Shown one piece after another: positions 24,505-33,500 of a stretch of DNA of 39,474 bases. A model generated the notes under the pieces. That model saw only the letters and a list, made by a program, of their open reading frames with translations. It did no database searches and was not told the DNA's origin. Within the stretch, counting starts at the first letter, position 1, and each line of letters starts with the position of its first letter. This DNA comes from Bacteroidota bacterium (lineage in GTDB: Bacteria > Bacteroidota > Bacteroidia > M30B66): NCBI GenBank assembly GCA_027490225.1, contig JAIXYK010000014.1, positions 1-39,474 on the forward strand, read 5' to 3'. The translations under genes and the position numbers were made by a program.

Positions 24505-26622
24505 CTAATCCTTCATACAACGAACAGACGCCCCTGAATTGACACTAAAATTTGTCATTCTATTAATTGCTCCACTATTGTAATTAATGAGTCTAAACCA
24601 AGGAGCTGCTGGACCGTTTAGCGTGGAACTCCACCAATTACCGTTGTTGTTTATTAAATAAAATGTACCATACCCATCACGGTGTCCTCCAGGTTTACCT
24701 GTGAATCCGCTTTCATTGGTTGCCAATGCATTTGGAGGAGTCCATCCAGTTAAGGCCTTCATTTTACCTCCAGCAATGGTTTGTCCGCCCAATGAATCAG
24801 CTAAAGCTGTCCATTCAGCATCCGTAGGGACATGCCAACCGGCAGGACACAAACCACTGGTGTCTGAAACGCAATACCAGTTATACAATTTTCCAAAAGT
24901 ATTCTCATAGGTTGGATTATGCTGAAAGTGGCACCAAGCAGGAATTGTATCTGTCCAAGAAGCGTTAGCAACTAAGTTAGAAATCACCGAACCATTTCTA
25001 AAATGAGCAGTTTTTAAATTTTCGGCCATAATCCAGCGCCCACCAATAAGCACTGTAGAATAGATGTTTCCATCTATATCGCTTACAGTTCCATAAACTT
25101 CTTCGCACACCTCTATACTTCCAGCATTGGCTCCAGTATTTTCAACGTTTATTGATAAATACTCGCTAACACGAACCGAATCAGGATTTGATGCATCGAA
25201 ACCGCGAATGTTATTTTCACCTAATGTGCATGTGAGATAAGAAAAAGCTCCTGATGAATCAGCCGAATAAATTTGGCTTCCCATTCTTACATAACCAGCT
25301 GTAACAGGTTGGCCTTGACAGTTTAACAGTGTTCCCGAAATGGGATAGTAACCAGTTAGACTGGCAGTATACGTTTCAATAATTGGGTCAATGCCACTTG
25401 AAATAGTTTGGGAATAAGCCAAAGTCCAATCGCTAGCTGTATAGCAAGTTAGATAAATTTCAAGATTTAGACTTTCATTCTTTGGAACCCTGCAGTTAAA
25501 CTCACCAAATGCATTGGTATAAACAACACCAGTACCCATGGTAGGTGAAATAAACCTTATTTGCGCATTTGAAATAGGGTTTCCATCTTCTGAATTTACT
25601 GTTCCACTGTAATTTACAAAATCAGCCGGCACATCGCAATTCCACCAAGAAAAGTGACTTGCTGAACCGATGTACTGTGTGCCTTGTTTTTGCGCTTGTC
25701 CTTCGAGTTTCCAATATCCAAGTACTTCGTCAAAACTCCATAAATCAATCACATCAGGAGAATTGGCTTGTAAGGAAGTTGGAATCGTAAAACGCATGGT
25801 TGCTGAAACGCCCGTAGCCAATTGAAGTTGCTGCAAATCATACGTACGCAGTTCAATAGCTGCCATTCCAAAAGAGCGCAACAAACGCAAAGAATCGTTC
25901 ATACCACCGAGTAATTCGCCGGGCATTTGGTTAAACATCCTATTGGACGTAACATCCAGCGCTTTTGCATACACTATAACTTGTCCTGTATACGACTGAC
26001 CATTTAGCTGGATGGAATTTGGCGGGAATGTCAATTGCAAAGAACCTGCATTCACAACTCCACCATTAGCATTTACAAAGAATCCTGCAGAAACCATTGG
26101 CATTAACTCAACATTAACCTGATTTAGAGATTCTTCATTTGGCAAAAAACTTCGCGAACCTTGGTAATATCCGGGCTTTTCTATGGTGATATACCCTAAA
26201 TTATCGTAAACAACAATATTGTTAAGGTAAAAAACACCATTGGCATCGGTGCGGGTTTCTTCTCCTCCGTAAGGTGAACGCACAATAGCCATGTTAATGG
26301 GTGCATTGCCTGTATCACGCACCACGCCCATCACACTCGCTGTGCGTAGGTTTCCCAATTGTGCTGGATCGAGCGCAGTTCCGTCGGTATGGGTAATGCT
26401 ATCTATTTGCGCAACCGGAATCTGGCTCACAAAACCATTTAACTGAATTACCCGCAAAGTCCGCTGACCGTCGATTTCGGCAGTTTCTACCTTATCAATT
26501 AAAGCAGTGGGAATGCGTAATACTGGCAGGTTGTGGCGGTAGATGTTTTTGAGGGTTTGGGCGGGGAGTTCTGCGAAAATACTCAAACAGATTAGGAGTA
26601 TTGTGGCGGTGAGGTTTTTCAT
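24505..26622 (-). CDS. secreted FISUMP-domain protein, array paralogue 3
   Basis: A 705-residue member. The signal peptide MKNLTATILLICLSIFAELP is almost identical to that of paralogue 4. The constant module and first sandwich are close to paralogues 1 and 4, then similarity falls steadily towards the C terminus. The FISUMP domain shows WIMAENLKTAHFRNGSVI, CPAGWHVPTDAEW, WWSSTLNG and an ending ASVRCMKD that lacks the usual basic NKR segment. The Met at 26622 is preferred: the frame is open for 48 nt more, but that part translates the repeat tract and is not homologous to the other copies. Function unknown. Confidence 0.9.
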   Translation of the reverse strand: MKNLTATILLICLSIFAELPAQTLKNIYRHNLPVLRIPTALIDKVETAEIDGQRTLRVIQLNGFVSQIPVAQIDSITHTDGTALDPAQLGNLRTASVMGVVRDTGNAPINMAIVRSPYGGEETRTDANGVFYLNNIVVYDNLGYITIEKPGYYQGSRSFLPNEESLNQVNVELMPMVSAGFFVNANGGVVNAGSLQLTFPPNSIQLNGQSYTGQVIVYAKALDVTSNRMFNQMPGELLGGMNDSLRLLRSFGMAAIELRTYDLQQLQLATGVSATMRFTIPTSLQANSPDVIDLWSFDEVLGYWKLEGQAQKQGTQYIGSASHFSWWNCDVPADFVNYSGTVNSEDGNPISNAQIRFISPTMGTGVVYTNAFGEFNCRVPKNESLNLEIYLTCYTASDWTLAYSQTISSGIDPIIETYTASLTGYYPISGTLLNCQGQPVTAGYVRMGSQIYSADSSGAFSYLTCTLGENNIRGFDASNPDSVRVSEYLSINVENTGANAGSIEVCEEVYGTVSDIDGNIYSTVLIGGRWIMAENLKTAHFRNGSVISNLVANASWTDTIPAWCHFQHNPTYENTFGKLYNWYCVSDTSGLCPAGWHVPTDAEWTALADSLGGQTIAGGKMKALTGWTPPNALATNESGFTGKPGGHRDGYGTFYLINNNGNWWSSTLNGPAAPWFRLINYNSGAINRMTNFSVNSGASVRCMKD

Positions 26623-26639
26623 GGGCTTTATGTTAGTAT

Positions 26640-26738
26640 AAAGTTGAAAGTAGAAAGTAGAAAGGGGCAAGTTGGGAGTATAAAGTTAAAAGTATAAAGT
26701 TAAAAGGAGGAGATCTTTGGGAAGTTGAAAGTGTTGAT
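26640..26738. repeat. purine-rich AAGTT/AAGTAT tract right of paralogue 3
   Basis: Repeated GAAAGTAGAAAGTAG and AGTATAAAGTTAAAAGTATA words lie upstream of paralogue 3, starting about 17 bases before its ATG. They are inverted relative to the tract at 24451-24504 and the same in orientation as the tract upstream of paralogue 4. Confidence 0.6.
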
Positions 26739-26756
26739 TTCAATTAAGTGTATAGT

Positions 26757-26855
26757 TTATCTTGTCTTACAAAACTGCTTGTTTAGCGTTTGCGGGTCTA
26801 ATCTCAAATCCAGGATCATCAATAGAAACCAAAGAAATAGTATGTGTTTTTTCAT
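26757..26855 (-). pseudogene. 32-codon stub of a FISUMP-array paralogue (relic B)
   Basis: An ATG-led frame encodes MKKHILFLWFLLMILDLRL, then DPQTLN and a stop after 32 residues. It matches the signal peptide of relic A (MKKHILFLGFIMIIMGLQV, AQTLKN), and the 30 or so bases upstream of the start are also nearly the same in the two relics (TTTAATTTGATTTGAAA on the plus strand). It is therefore the 5' end of a former paralogue, cut even shorter than relic A. The rest of the 345-base gap between paralogues 3 and 4 is low-complexity repeat. Confidence 0.75.
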
Positions 26856-26873
26856 GTTTAATTTGATTTGAAA

Positions 26874-26966
26874 CTCACTTTCAACTTTTTACTTTATTCT
26901 TTTCACTTGATATTTTTTACTTTCAACTTTATACTTTGAACTCAATACCGTTTACTTTTTACTCCA
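26874..26966. repeat. pyrimidine-rich ACTTT tract left of paralogue 4
   Basis: The plus strand reads CTTTCAACTTTTTACTTTAT, then TTTACTTTCAACTTTATACT and more up to the stop of paralogue 4. It mirrors the purine tract at 29131-29252 on the other side of that gene. Confidence 0.6.
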
Positions 26967-26967
26967 T

Positions 26968-29118
26968 TTAATCCATGATACAACGGACAGAATAACCACT
27001 ATTCTTATAATTTGAAGACCTACTTGATGCTGGAGTTGATATAAACAGAGAGCGAAACCAAGCTTTTGTAGTAACACTAGACTCTGTAGAGCTCCACCAG
27101 TAGCCTTCGCTACCAACTCCGTAAAATAGTCCATTTTGATGGCTTCGAGTACCACCAGGGAGACCTGAAAAACCAGTTTCGTTATTAGCCCCAAAATTTT
27201 CCGAACCCCAGCCTGTAATCGATTTCATTTTCCCTCCTGCAATGTTACTTTGGACACCACTATTTGATGGATTGTAAGCAGGATGAATAAAGCCAATTAG
27301 GGTATTCCATTCCTCATCTGTCGGAACATGCCAATTCGTAGGGCAAACATTGCGCGGATCAGCTACAGCAAACCAATTATACAACTTGCCATATAAGGTA
27401 TCATTAATTGTATTGTTTGAATAGTTAGACCATGCCGGAGTAGTTATCTGAGTCCAACCGCTATTAATTGTTACATTTTGAATTTGTGAACCCTCGGAAA
27501 ATGTTTCTGTTTTAAGGTTCTCTGCCATCCATTTTTGGCTCCCTATTATAACTGTTGTATAAATGTTACCATCAATGTCCGCAACAATCCCATAAATTTC
27601 TGAACAAGCTTCAATATTTCCTATTTCAATACCATCATTATCTACAAAAACAGAATTTAAAGTACTTACTTTAACTGAATCTGGAATAGAGGTATCAAAA
27701 CCTTGAATTTGGTAATTACCTGTAGAGCAAGTTTGAATAGTAAACTCTCCATTTTCAGTAATAAATATCTGAGACCCAATTTTTACATATCCAATTGCAA
27801 CAGGCTGTCCTGAACAATTTACAACAGTTCCCGAAATAGGATAATAATTACTTATTTCGGCCGTATAAGATCCGACTATTGAATCTTGTTCGCTGGTAAT
27901 TGTTTCAGAATGCGCTAAAACCCAATCATTAGTGCTGTTACATGTGAGATTTACATTTAAAGTTAAACTTTGGTCTTGAGGAACTCTGCAAGTGAATGTT
28001 CCATCGGAATTGGTATAAATAGTTCCTGAGCCCAATGTTTGAGAAATAATTTTAATCTGTGCATCTGAAATTGGGCTGCCGCTAGAAGTGTTTACTACAC
28101 CTTGAAAATTATTGTAGTATTGAGGTATATCCCAATTCCACCAAGAAAAATGACTTGCTAAGCCAACATATTTATTTCCTTGTCGTTGCGCTACCCCTTC
28201 GTGTTTCCAATAGCCAAGCGTTTCGTCAAAGCTCCACCAGTCGATAGTTGCTGGCGCATCGGCTTGCAAAGTGGTTGGAATGTTAAATTTAAGTGTAGCG
28301 GATTGTCCATTTGCCAATTGCAATTCGTTCATGCTGGCATCACGAAGTTCTATAGACGCCATTCCAAATGAGCGGAGTAAACGCAAAGAATCGTTCATAC
28401 CTCCTAACAATTCACCAGGCATTTGGTCGAACATTTCGGGTGCTGTTGGGTCTAAAGCTTGGGCATAAACATTTACAGTTCCTGTGTAAGGTTGTCCGTT
28501 AAGTTGAATGGAATTTGCAGGAAATGTAAGTTGCAATGATCCTGAAGTAACCGTTCCACCTGCTGTTGCTATGAATGTACCCGATTGGGTCATAGTTAAG
28601 AGTTGCACATTTACCCGATTGCTGCCTGTTTCGAGTGGTAAAAAGCTGCGCGAACCTTGGTGGAATCCCGGTTTGGTAATGGTGATGTAACCAAGTTTGT
28701 CGTACACCAAAATGTTATTCAAGAAAAATACACCATTTGCGTCGGTGTGGGTTTCTTCTCCACCGTAAAGAGAACGTACTATTGCATTCATTACTAAAGC
28801 GCCGGTTGGACCACGCACCACGCCCATAACACTTGCTGTGCGCAGGTTGCCCAATTGTGCTGGATCGAGCGCGGTTCCATCAGTATGAGTAATGCTATCA
28901 ATCAGTGCAACTGGAATTTGACTCACAAAACCGTTGAACTGAATTACCCGCAAAGTGCGCTGACCGTCGATATCGGCAGTTTCTACTTTATCAATTAAAG
29001 CGGTAGGAATGCGCAATACCGGCAGGTTGTGGCGGTAGATGTTTTTGATGGTTTGGGCGGGGAGCTCTGCGAAAATGCTCAAACAGATTAGGAGTATTGT
29101 GGCGGAAAGGTTTTTCAT
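26968..29118 (-). CDS. secreted FISUMP-domain protein, array paralogue 4
   Basis: A 716-residue member with a signal peptide cleaved near LPA|Q (residue 22). By eye the first 114 mature residues differ from paralogue 1 at only about 11 positions, and the nucleotide sequence there is also nearly the same. The middle CILP/ZU5-like region (DQMPGELLGGMNDSLRLL, ASHFSWWNWD) is likewise close. The FISUMP domain (WMAENLKTETFSEGSQI, CPTNWHVPTDEEW, YWWSSTESS, ending SVRCIMD) is much more different, including a longer insertion after WHVPTDEEW shared in style with paralogue 2. It is the first gene of the array in transcription order. The Met at 29118 is preferred over an earlier start 9 nt upstream. Confidence 0.9.
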   Translation of the reverse strand: MKNLSATILLICLSIFAELPAQTIKNIYRHNLPVLRIPTALIDKVETADIDGQRTLRVIQFNGFVSQIPVALIDSITHTDGTALDPAQLGNLRTASVMGVVRGPTGALVMNAIVRSLYGGEETHTDANGVFFLNNILVYDKLGYITITKPGFHQGSRSFLPLETGSNRVNVQLLTMTQSGTFIATAGGTVTSGSLQLTFPANSIQLNGQPYTGTVNVYAQALDPTAPEMFDQMPGELLGGMNDSLRLLRSFGMASIELRDASMNELQLANGQSATLKFNIPTTLQADAPATIDWWSFDETLGYWKHEGVAQRQGNKYVGLASHFSWWNWDIPQYYNNFQGVVNTSSGSPISDAQIKIISQTLGSGTIYTNSDGTFTCRVPQDQSLTLNVNLTCNSTNDWVLAHSETITSEQDSIVGSYTAEISNYYPISGTVVNCSGQPVAIGYVKIGSQIFITENGEFTIQTCSTGNYQIQGFDTSIPDSVKVSTLNSVFVDNDGIEIGNIEACSEIYGIVADIDGNIYTTVIIGSQKWMAENLKTETFSEGSQIQNVTINSGWTQITTPAWSNYSNNTINDTLYGKLYNWFAVADPRNVCPTNWHVPTDEEWNTLIGFIHPAYNPSNSGVQSNIAGGKMKSITGWGSENFGANNETGFSGLPGGTRSHQNGLFYGVGSEGYWWSSTESSVTTKAWFRSLFISTPASSRSSNYKNSGYSVRCIMD

Positions 29119-29130
29119 GGGCTTCACTTT

Positions 29131-29252
29131 AGTAGAAAGTTAAAAGTAGAAAGTATAAAGGGGAAAGGGGAAAGGGAAAAGGAGAAAGGAGAAAGGGGCA
29201 AGTTGAAAGTATAAAGTTAAAAGTATAAAGTTGAAAGGAGGAGAGTTAAAGG
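29131..29252. repeat. purine-rich tract between paralogue 4 and the four-helix-bundle gene
   Basis: About 120 bases of almost pure A/G with interspersed T: GTAGAAAGTTAAAAGTAGAA, then GGGGAAAGGGAAAAGGAGAA, then AAGTATAAAGTTAAAAGTAT. It overlaps the last codons of the four-helix-bundle gene. It is the longest and most G-rich of the tracts. Confidence 0.7.
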
Positions 29253-29632
29253 GAAGTTTTTAGGTTTTTAAGGGAGATTTTTGGGGGTGATATTGATTTG
29301 ATTAGGCCGGAGATTATTTTGGAGACTTCTTCTGCTAAAGCGATTAGCTCTTTTTGTTTTTCGTCAGAGATTTTGTTGAGTTCTTTGGCTAAAATTAACA
29401 TGGAACGTACTTCTCCGCAGGAGCCTTTGGATACGTAGAGAAAATATGCAAATTCTTTGATACCTTTTCTTTCAAAACCCTCAGCAATATTGTTCATTAT
29501 GGAAACTGCAGCTCTTGAAATTTGATCTTTAAAACCTAAGTCCTTGCTACTTTCAAAAACCTTATAAATCTCCACACACAAGAGTTTCGCCTTTTGCCAC
29601 GCAATTGCATCCTCAAATCTTTCTATCCGCAT
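29246..29632 (-). CDS. four-helix-bundle protein (23S rRNA intervening-sequence protein family)
   Basis: A 128-residue protein of the four-helix-bundle family originally described from 23S rRNA intervening sequences. Family marks are RFEDAIAWQKAKLLCVEIYK near the N terminus, FKDQISRAAVSIMNNIAEGF in helix 2, and FAYFLYVSKGSCGEVRSMLI in helix 3. No rRNA is present here; stand-alone copies are common in Bacteroidetes and behave like small mobile or cassette genes. Its C terminus (SPPKISLKNLKTSL) runs into the repeat tract and may be partly encoded by it. It is bracketed by the tracts at 29131-29252 and 29677-29709. Cellular role unknown. Confidence 0.88.
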   Translation of the reverse strand: MRIERFEDAIAWQKAKLLCVEIYKVFESSKDLGFKDQISRAAVSIMNNIAEGFERKGIKEFAYFLYVSKGSCGEVRSMLILAKELNKISDEKQKELIALAEEVSKIISGLIKSISPPKISLKNLKTSL

Positions 29633-29676
29633 AAGATTTCTAAATGTTAAATAATGCCTTTTCCTTTACACCGAAA

Positions 29677-29709
29677 GTACTTTCAACTTTATACTTTCAA
29701 CTTTTAACT
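29677..29709. repeat. pyrimidine-rich ACTTT tract right of the four-helix-bundle gene
   Basis: A short ACTTTCAACTTTATACTTTC-type run just downstream of the small T9SS protein gene. It is inverted relative to 29131-29252 on the other side of the four-helix-bundle gene. A perfect palindrome GAAAGTACTTTC (29673-29684) sits at its edge. Confidence 0.55.
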
Positions 29710-29712
29710 AGC

Positions 29713-30219
29713 TTATCGTTTCATAAAAGCCTTCGAAATCACCATATCACCCGCCATAAGCGTACAGAAATATTGACCTGTTGCAAGGTTGTTTAATGCC
29801 AAAGTTACTTTGCCTTCTTTGCTTGGTGTTAGTTGTTTTACCAATACTTTTTCGCCTTTTAAATTGTGAATGGTTACGCTTAGGTTTTGCGTAGCATAAG
29901 GCAAGTCATATTTTAAATTAAGTTCTTGCTCGGCAGGATTTGGGTAAAAAGTAAGTGTTGGACGATTGTTAAGCTCAGCAACATTGGTAACGTCTTCTGC
30001 AAAATAACGGTAATAGTTCAATGTATTGAGCTCGAAGGTAACAATGCTTTCATCAATTAAATGCAGGGTTAAATTGGTAGCATCTACATTCATTCTGCGC
30101 ACTTCTGCAATGGAATACATTTGCACGGAAGCATCGTTAAAATAAAAGAACAATTGTTGTGAGTTTGCTTTGATGGCAACTGTAGCAAAAAACAGGATAG
30201 AAAGGAAACGTAGAAGCAT
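29713..30219 (-). CDS. small T9SS type A sorting-domain protein
   Basis: A 168-residue protein: signal peptide (cleavage near ANS|Q, residue 20), a short beta-rich module (about 21-75, VQMYSIAEVRRMNVDATN and LTLHLIDESIVTFELNTL) of the kind seen at the start of many exported Bacteroidetes proteins, and a T9SS type A sorting domain (about 88-168). The latter shows LTFYPNPAEQELNLKYDL, VTIHNLKGEKV, LATGQYFCTLMAG and a basic end SKAFMKR. It should be exported by the Sec system and then secreted or surface-attached through T9SS. There is no catalytic domain, so it may be a structural or decoy surface protein; function unknown. Confidence 0.88.
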   Translation of the reverse strand: MLLRFLSILFFATVAIKANSQQLFFYFNDASVQMYSIAEVRRMNVDATNLTLHLIDESIVTFELNTLNYYRYFAEDVTNVAELNNRPTLTFYPNPAEQELNLKYDLPYATQNLSVTIHNLKGEKVLVKQLTPSKEGKVTLALNNLATGQYFCTLMAGDMVISKAFMKR

Positions 30220-30304
30220 AGTATAAACTTTTTAACTTTTTAGGCTATAAATATATAAAATAAACTTAATGACGGGTAATTTGAAAATTTATTTTTGAAA
30301 CGTG

Positions 30305-30412
30305 CAGCCCGCGCCCGGGATGGAGCGGCCTGTTTGAGCTCTTTTAAATTGCCTTGGGTTTTTATCCAAGGTAATTTAAAAAGCGAGTAGCGACAGCCCG
30401 TAAGGCGCCCAA
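30305..30412 (+). ncRNA. GC-rich structured intergenic element (possible Flavo-1-like RNA)
   Basis: This GC-rich block stands out in an AT-rich gap of 322 bases. It contains a 15-bp stem (TTTAAATTGCCTTGG with CCAAGGTAATTTAAA, one G-U pair, 8-nt loop) between conserved-looking flanks CCCGGGATGGAGCGG and AGCGACAGCCCGTAAGGCGCC. The layout resembles a widespread Bacteroidetes intergenic element, possibly the Flavo-1 RNA motif, but the match is from memory and unverified. The 3' half recurs at 33842-33882. The strand is assigned by the orientation of the AGCCCGnAAGGCGC end. Confidence 0.45.
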
Positions 30413-30492
30413 AAAATATAAATGCTTCAAAAAAGAGGATTTATCTGAGTGGATTCTTAAAAAAATCTTTTGAAAAAAGTATATAAAAAACC

Positions 30493-30523
30493 TTTGAAAG
30501 ACAATTATAAATCCTTAGGTTTG
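30493..30523 (+). promoter_or_regulatory. complete Bacteroidetes promoter for the 1067-aa T9SS gene
   Basis: TTTG at 30493-30496, 19 bases, then TAGGTTTG at 30516-30523 matches the TTTG-N19-TAnnTTTG consensus exactly. The start codon at 30542 lies 18 nt after the box. This decides the start: the upstream in-frame TTG at 30470 would place the promoter inside the gene. Confidence 0.7.
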
Positions 30524-30541
30524 ATTTATAAATCTAACGCT

Positions 30542-33500
30542 ATGCATTCTATTCTACGTTTCTCCATTTTTAGTATGTGTTTGATGTTTCTAAACATTTT
30601 GTCGGTAAAGGCACAATGGGAACAAATTACTTCGTTTCAGGGCGGTAATCCTACTGTTTCAATTACTGAGTCTGCGAATAAGCTGATTGGCATAGGCCAA
30701 AAAGGGCTTTATCTGGCTGATAAAACTACGCGGATCTGGCAAGAAGTTCCGCTGTTTAATCAAATAACGATGTATTCTGTTGCGGCTAAGAATGACACCT
30801 TGTTTGTGGTTCACCAAGGCTTTGATATTTTTGCAAGACTCTATTTAAGTGCCAGTTATGACGAAGGAAATACTTGGGAAACACCTTGGTTTCTTGCTAA
30901 CGGTTGGGGAGCTAGCCCTAAAGTGGCTTTCGTAAACCAACAAATAATTGTAGCTGGGTACATGGACAACCTCGATTGCCTAAGAAAATCGTCAGATTAT
31001 GGTCAAACATGGATTACTGAGGTTTACCCTCCGGGATTTGAAGTTATACCGAAAGTGCTGGATGTAAATGAAACGCATATTCTTTACCATGTTGCAAATT
31101 CAATAGATACCAGCGATGTATACAGTTACGATGTTGCTTCGGGAAGCTGGCATGCAATTCCAAATACATCAGAAACGTATAATGAACCTGGTGCTCAAAT
31201 TTTTAACAACCGGATTTACGCAAAGGCAGAAACGAGCAGTTCATTTACTATTTATTCAACTGCATTGGATGGAAGCGATGTTCAAATGTTATATTCAGAT
31301 ACTAATGTTTATGGAAACTACGGTTTTTTTGAAAGCAATGGACAAATGGTCTTGATTTTTGATGATCCTTTAACGCCATTTGGTGCGGTTGATTTTTACA
31401 TTTCAACAGACACTGCCCAAACGTTTACGTATCAAAATACATTTACAATACCCTACACAATGGATATTTTCTTGGGGATTTGGCCTTTGGAATCGGGAGA
31501 ATTGATTGTTGGAGGAGAAAGGTTACACATATTACCAAGCGATTACCAATCGTATGAGGAAATTACAGATGGATTTATTGTAAAAAATGTGGTTTGTGTT
31601 ACTTCTGTTAACAATACCCTCTATGCTTCTGCAAATGTTACTGCATTTGGAAAATCGGAGGACAATGGTTTGAGTTTCGAAGATATTTCTGCGGAGAATA
31701 AATATCCCATGGGAGGTATACTCCATCAGGGAGATACTATCTTTTATGAATCGGGTGATAATCAAACGTATTACAGGTTTTACAGGTCATATGATAATGG
31801 GCTAACGTATGAGAGCTTCCCGTTTGGTGGGCCAGATTTATCATATAGCCTTAGTAATCAAAAATCTGCTTTTTTGAATAATAAGATATATACCATTTTT
31901 GGAGAATCTATTGATATTCCTGTTCTCTTGATGAGTGATGATTTTGGAGAAACATGGTCAACCATTCAGTGTCCAACAGTATGGCCGGGAATACTGCATG
32001 TTGCAAATGGCTCTCTTTATTTATACGCGGAAGATCTTTACCGATTTAATGAACAAAATAACACCTGGACAAACCTTAATTCGCCACTAGAGAATAGCCT
32101 AATTACGAGTAATTATGATAGGAAATTGCGCACTATTGGAAATAATCTTTGGATGGTGAACAACGAAAATGAAAGTGTAATTTTACTTTCGGATGGAGTA
32201 ACATGGATAAATACTGGAATTCCATTATACGATGTGGCTCAGGTTGGAAACATTGTTTACGGGTTGAGTGATACCATGATGTATGCTTCTGCAGATTATG
32301 GCGAAACTTGGCAATCAACCGGTGTTCCAGTTCCTCCGGGCATGAATACAAAAATGGTCAATCACCTATCTGAACTCTTTGTTTATGGTGGATATAACAC
32401 ATCGATTTGGAAAATTGCAGCACCTCAATTTGTTTCAGGCTTGGTTTATTACGACAACAATGGAAATGGCAATTACGACAACGGTGAACCGGGTGTTCCT
32501 GAGATATTGATTCATTCAGAAAATTCTGAAACCTATGCTATGTCAGGACCAACAGGCAGTTTTATCTTGAGTTACTCTGGCGAAGAAGACCAGATTACTG
32601 TTGAAGTAAACAATGTAAATTATATGGCAGATCCTTCGAGCATTACAGTAAATGGCATTGAAGAAATATTCATTGGTATAAAAATTATTGGAACCGTTTC
32701 TGATTTAACAACAGACGCTGTTTTGAATACTCCATTCAGACCAGGTTTTTCTACCGGTGTTTCGCTGATGGTGAGAAATTTAGGGAATGTTGAACAAGGC
32801 GGAGAATTAACTTTTACGTTACCAGAAAACGTTAGTTTTACAACTGCTTCGGTTGCTCCAACAAGCCAAACAGCAAATGTTTTAAGCTGGACGATTGGCG
32901 AATTAGCTACTTTTGAAATGCAGCATATTCAAGTAGAATTGCTTACAAATGTTTCGGCTGTTTTAGGAGATACAGCAACCTTTGTAGTAAATATTAATTC
33001 TACTGTAACGGATGATAACTTGGCGAATAACTCGGTTACAAACGAATCGATTATTGTGGGTTCTTACGACCCGAACGATAAGGCTTGTTCGCGTGGAGAG
33101 ATCCTCACTCCTACTCAACTCAGCATCTCTAACGAATTTGAATACCTGATTAGGTTCCAAAATACTGGAACTTATTACGCCGAAAATGTGGTGATTAAAG
33201 ATACGATTAGTTCATATTTTGATTTAGCGACTTTGCGGATTATTGGTGCAAGCGATACGATGCATGTTACATTTGATGACGGCCAATTGGTGAATTTTAA
33301 TTTCCCGAATATTTTCCTGCTTGATTCTACCACGAATGAACCTCTTAGTCATGGATTTGTGAAATATGCCATTCGCTTAAAACCGGGTTTAGAATTGGGA
33401 AGCGTAATTCAAAATACTGCTTATATTTATTTTGATTTTAATGCACCAATTATAACAAATACTGCAGAAACGGTATTTGACTTACCAAGCGGTTTGGATT

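Noticed and set aside
19269-29118. Diversity-generating retroelement
   Set aside because: The C-lectin-like ends are suggestive, but there is no reverse transcriptase, no accessory Avd-type gene assigned to it and no template repeat in the window. The four-helix-bundle protein at 29246 is distantly Avd-like in fold only, so this alone is not enough.
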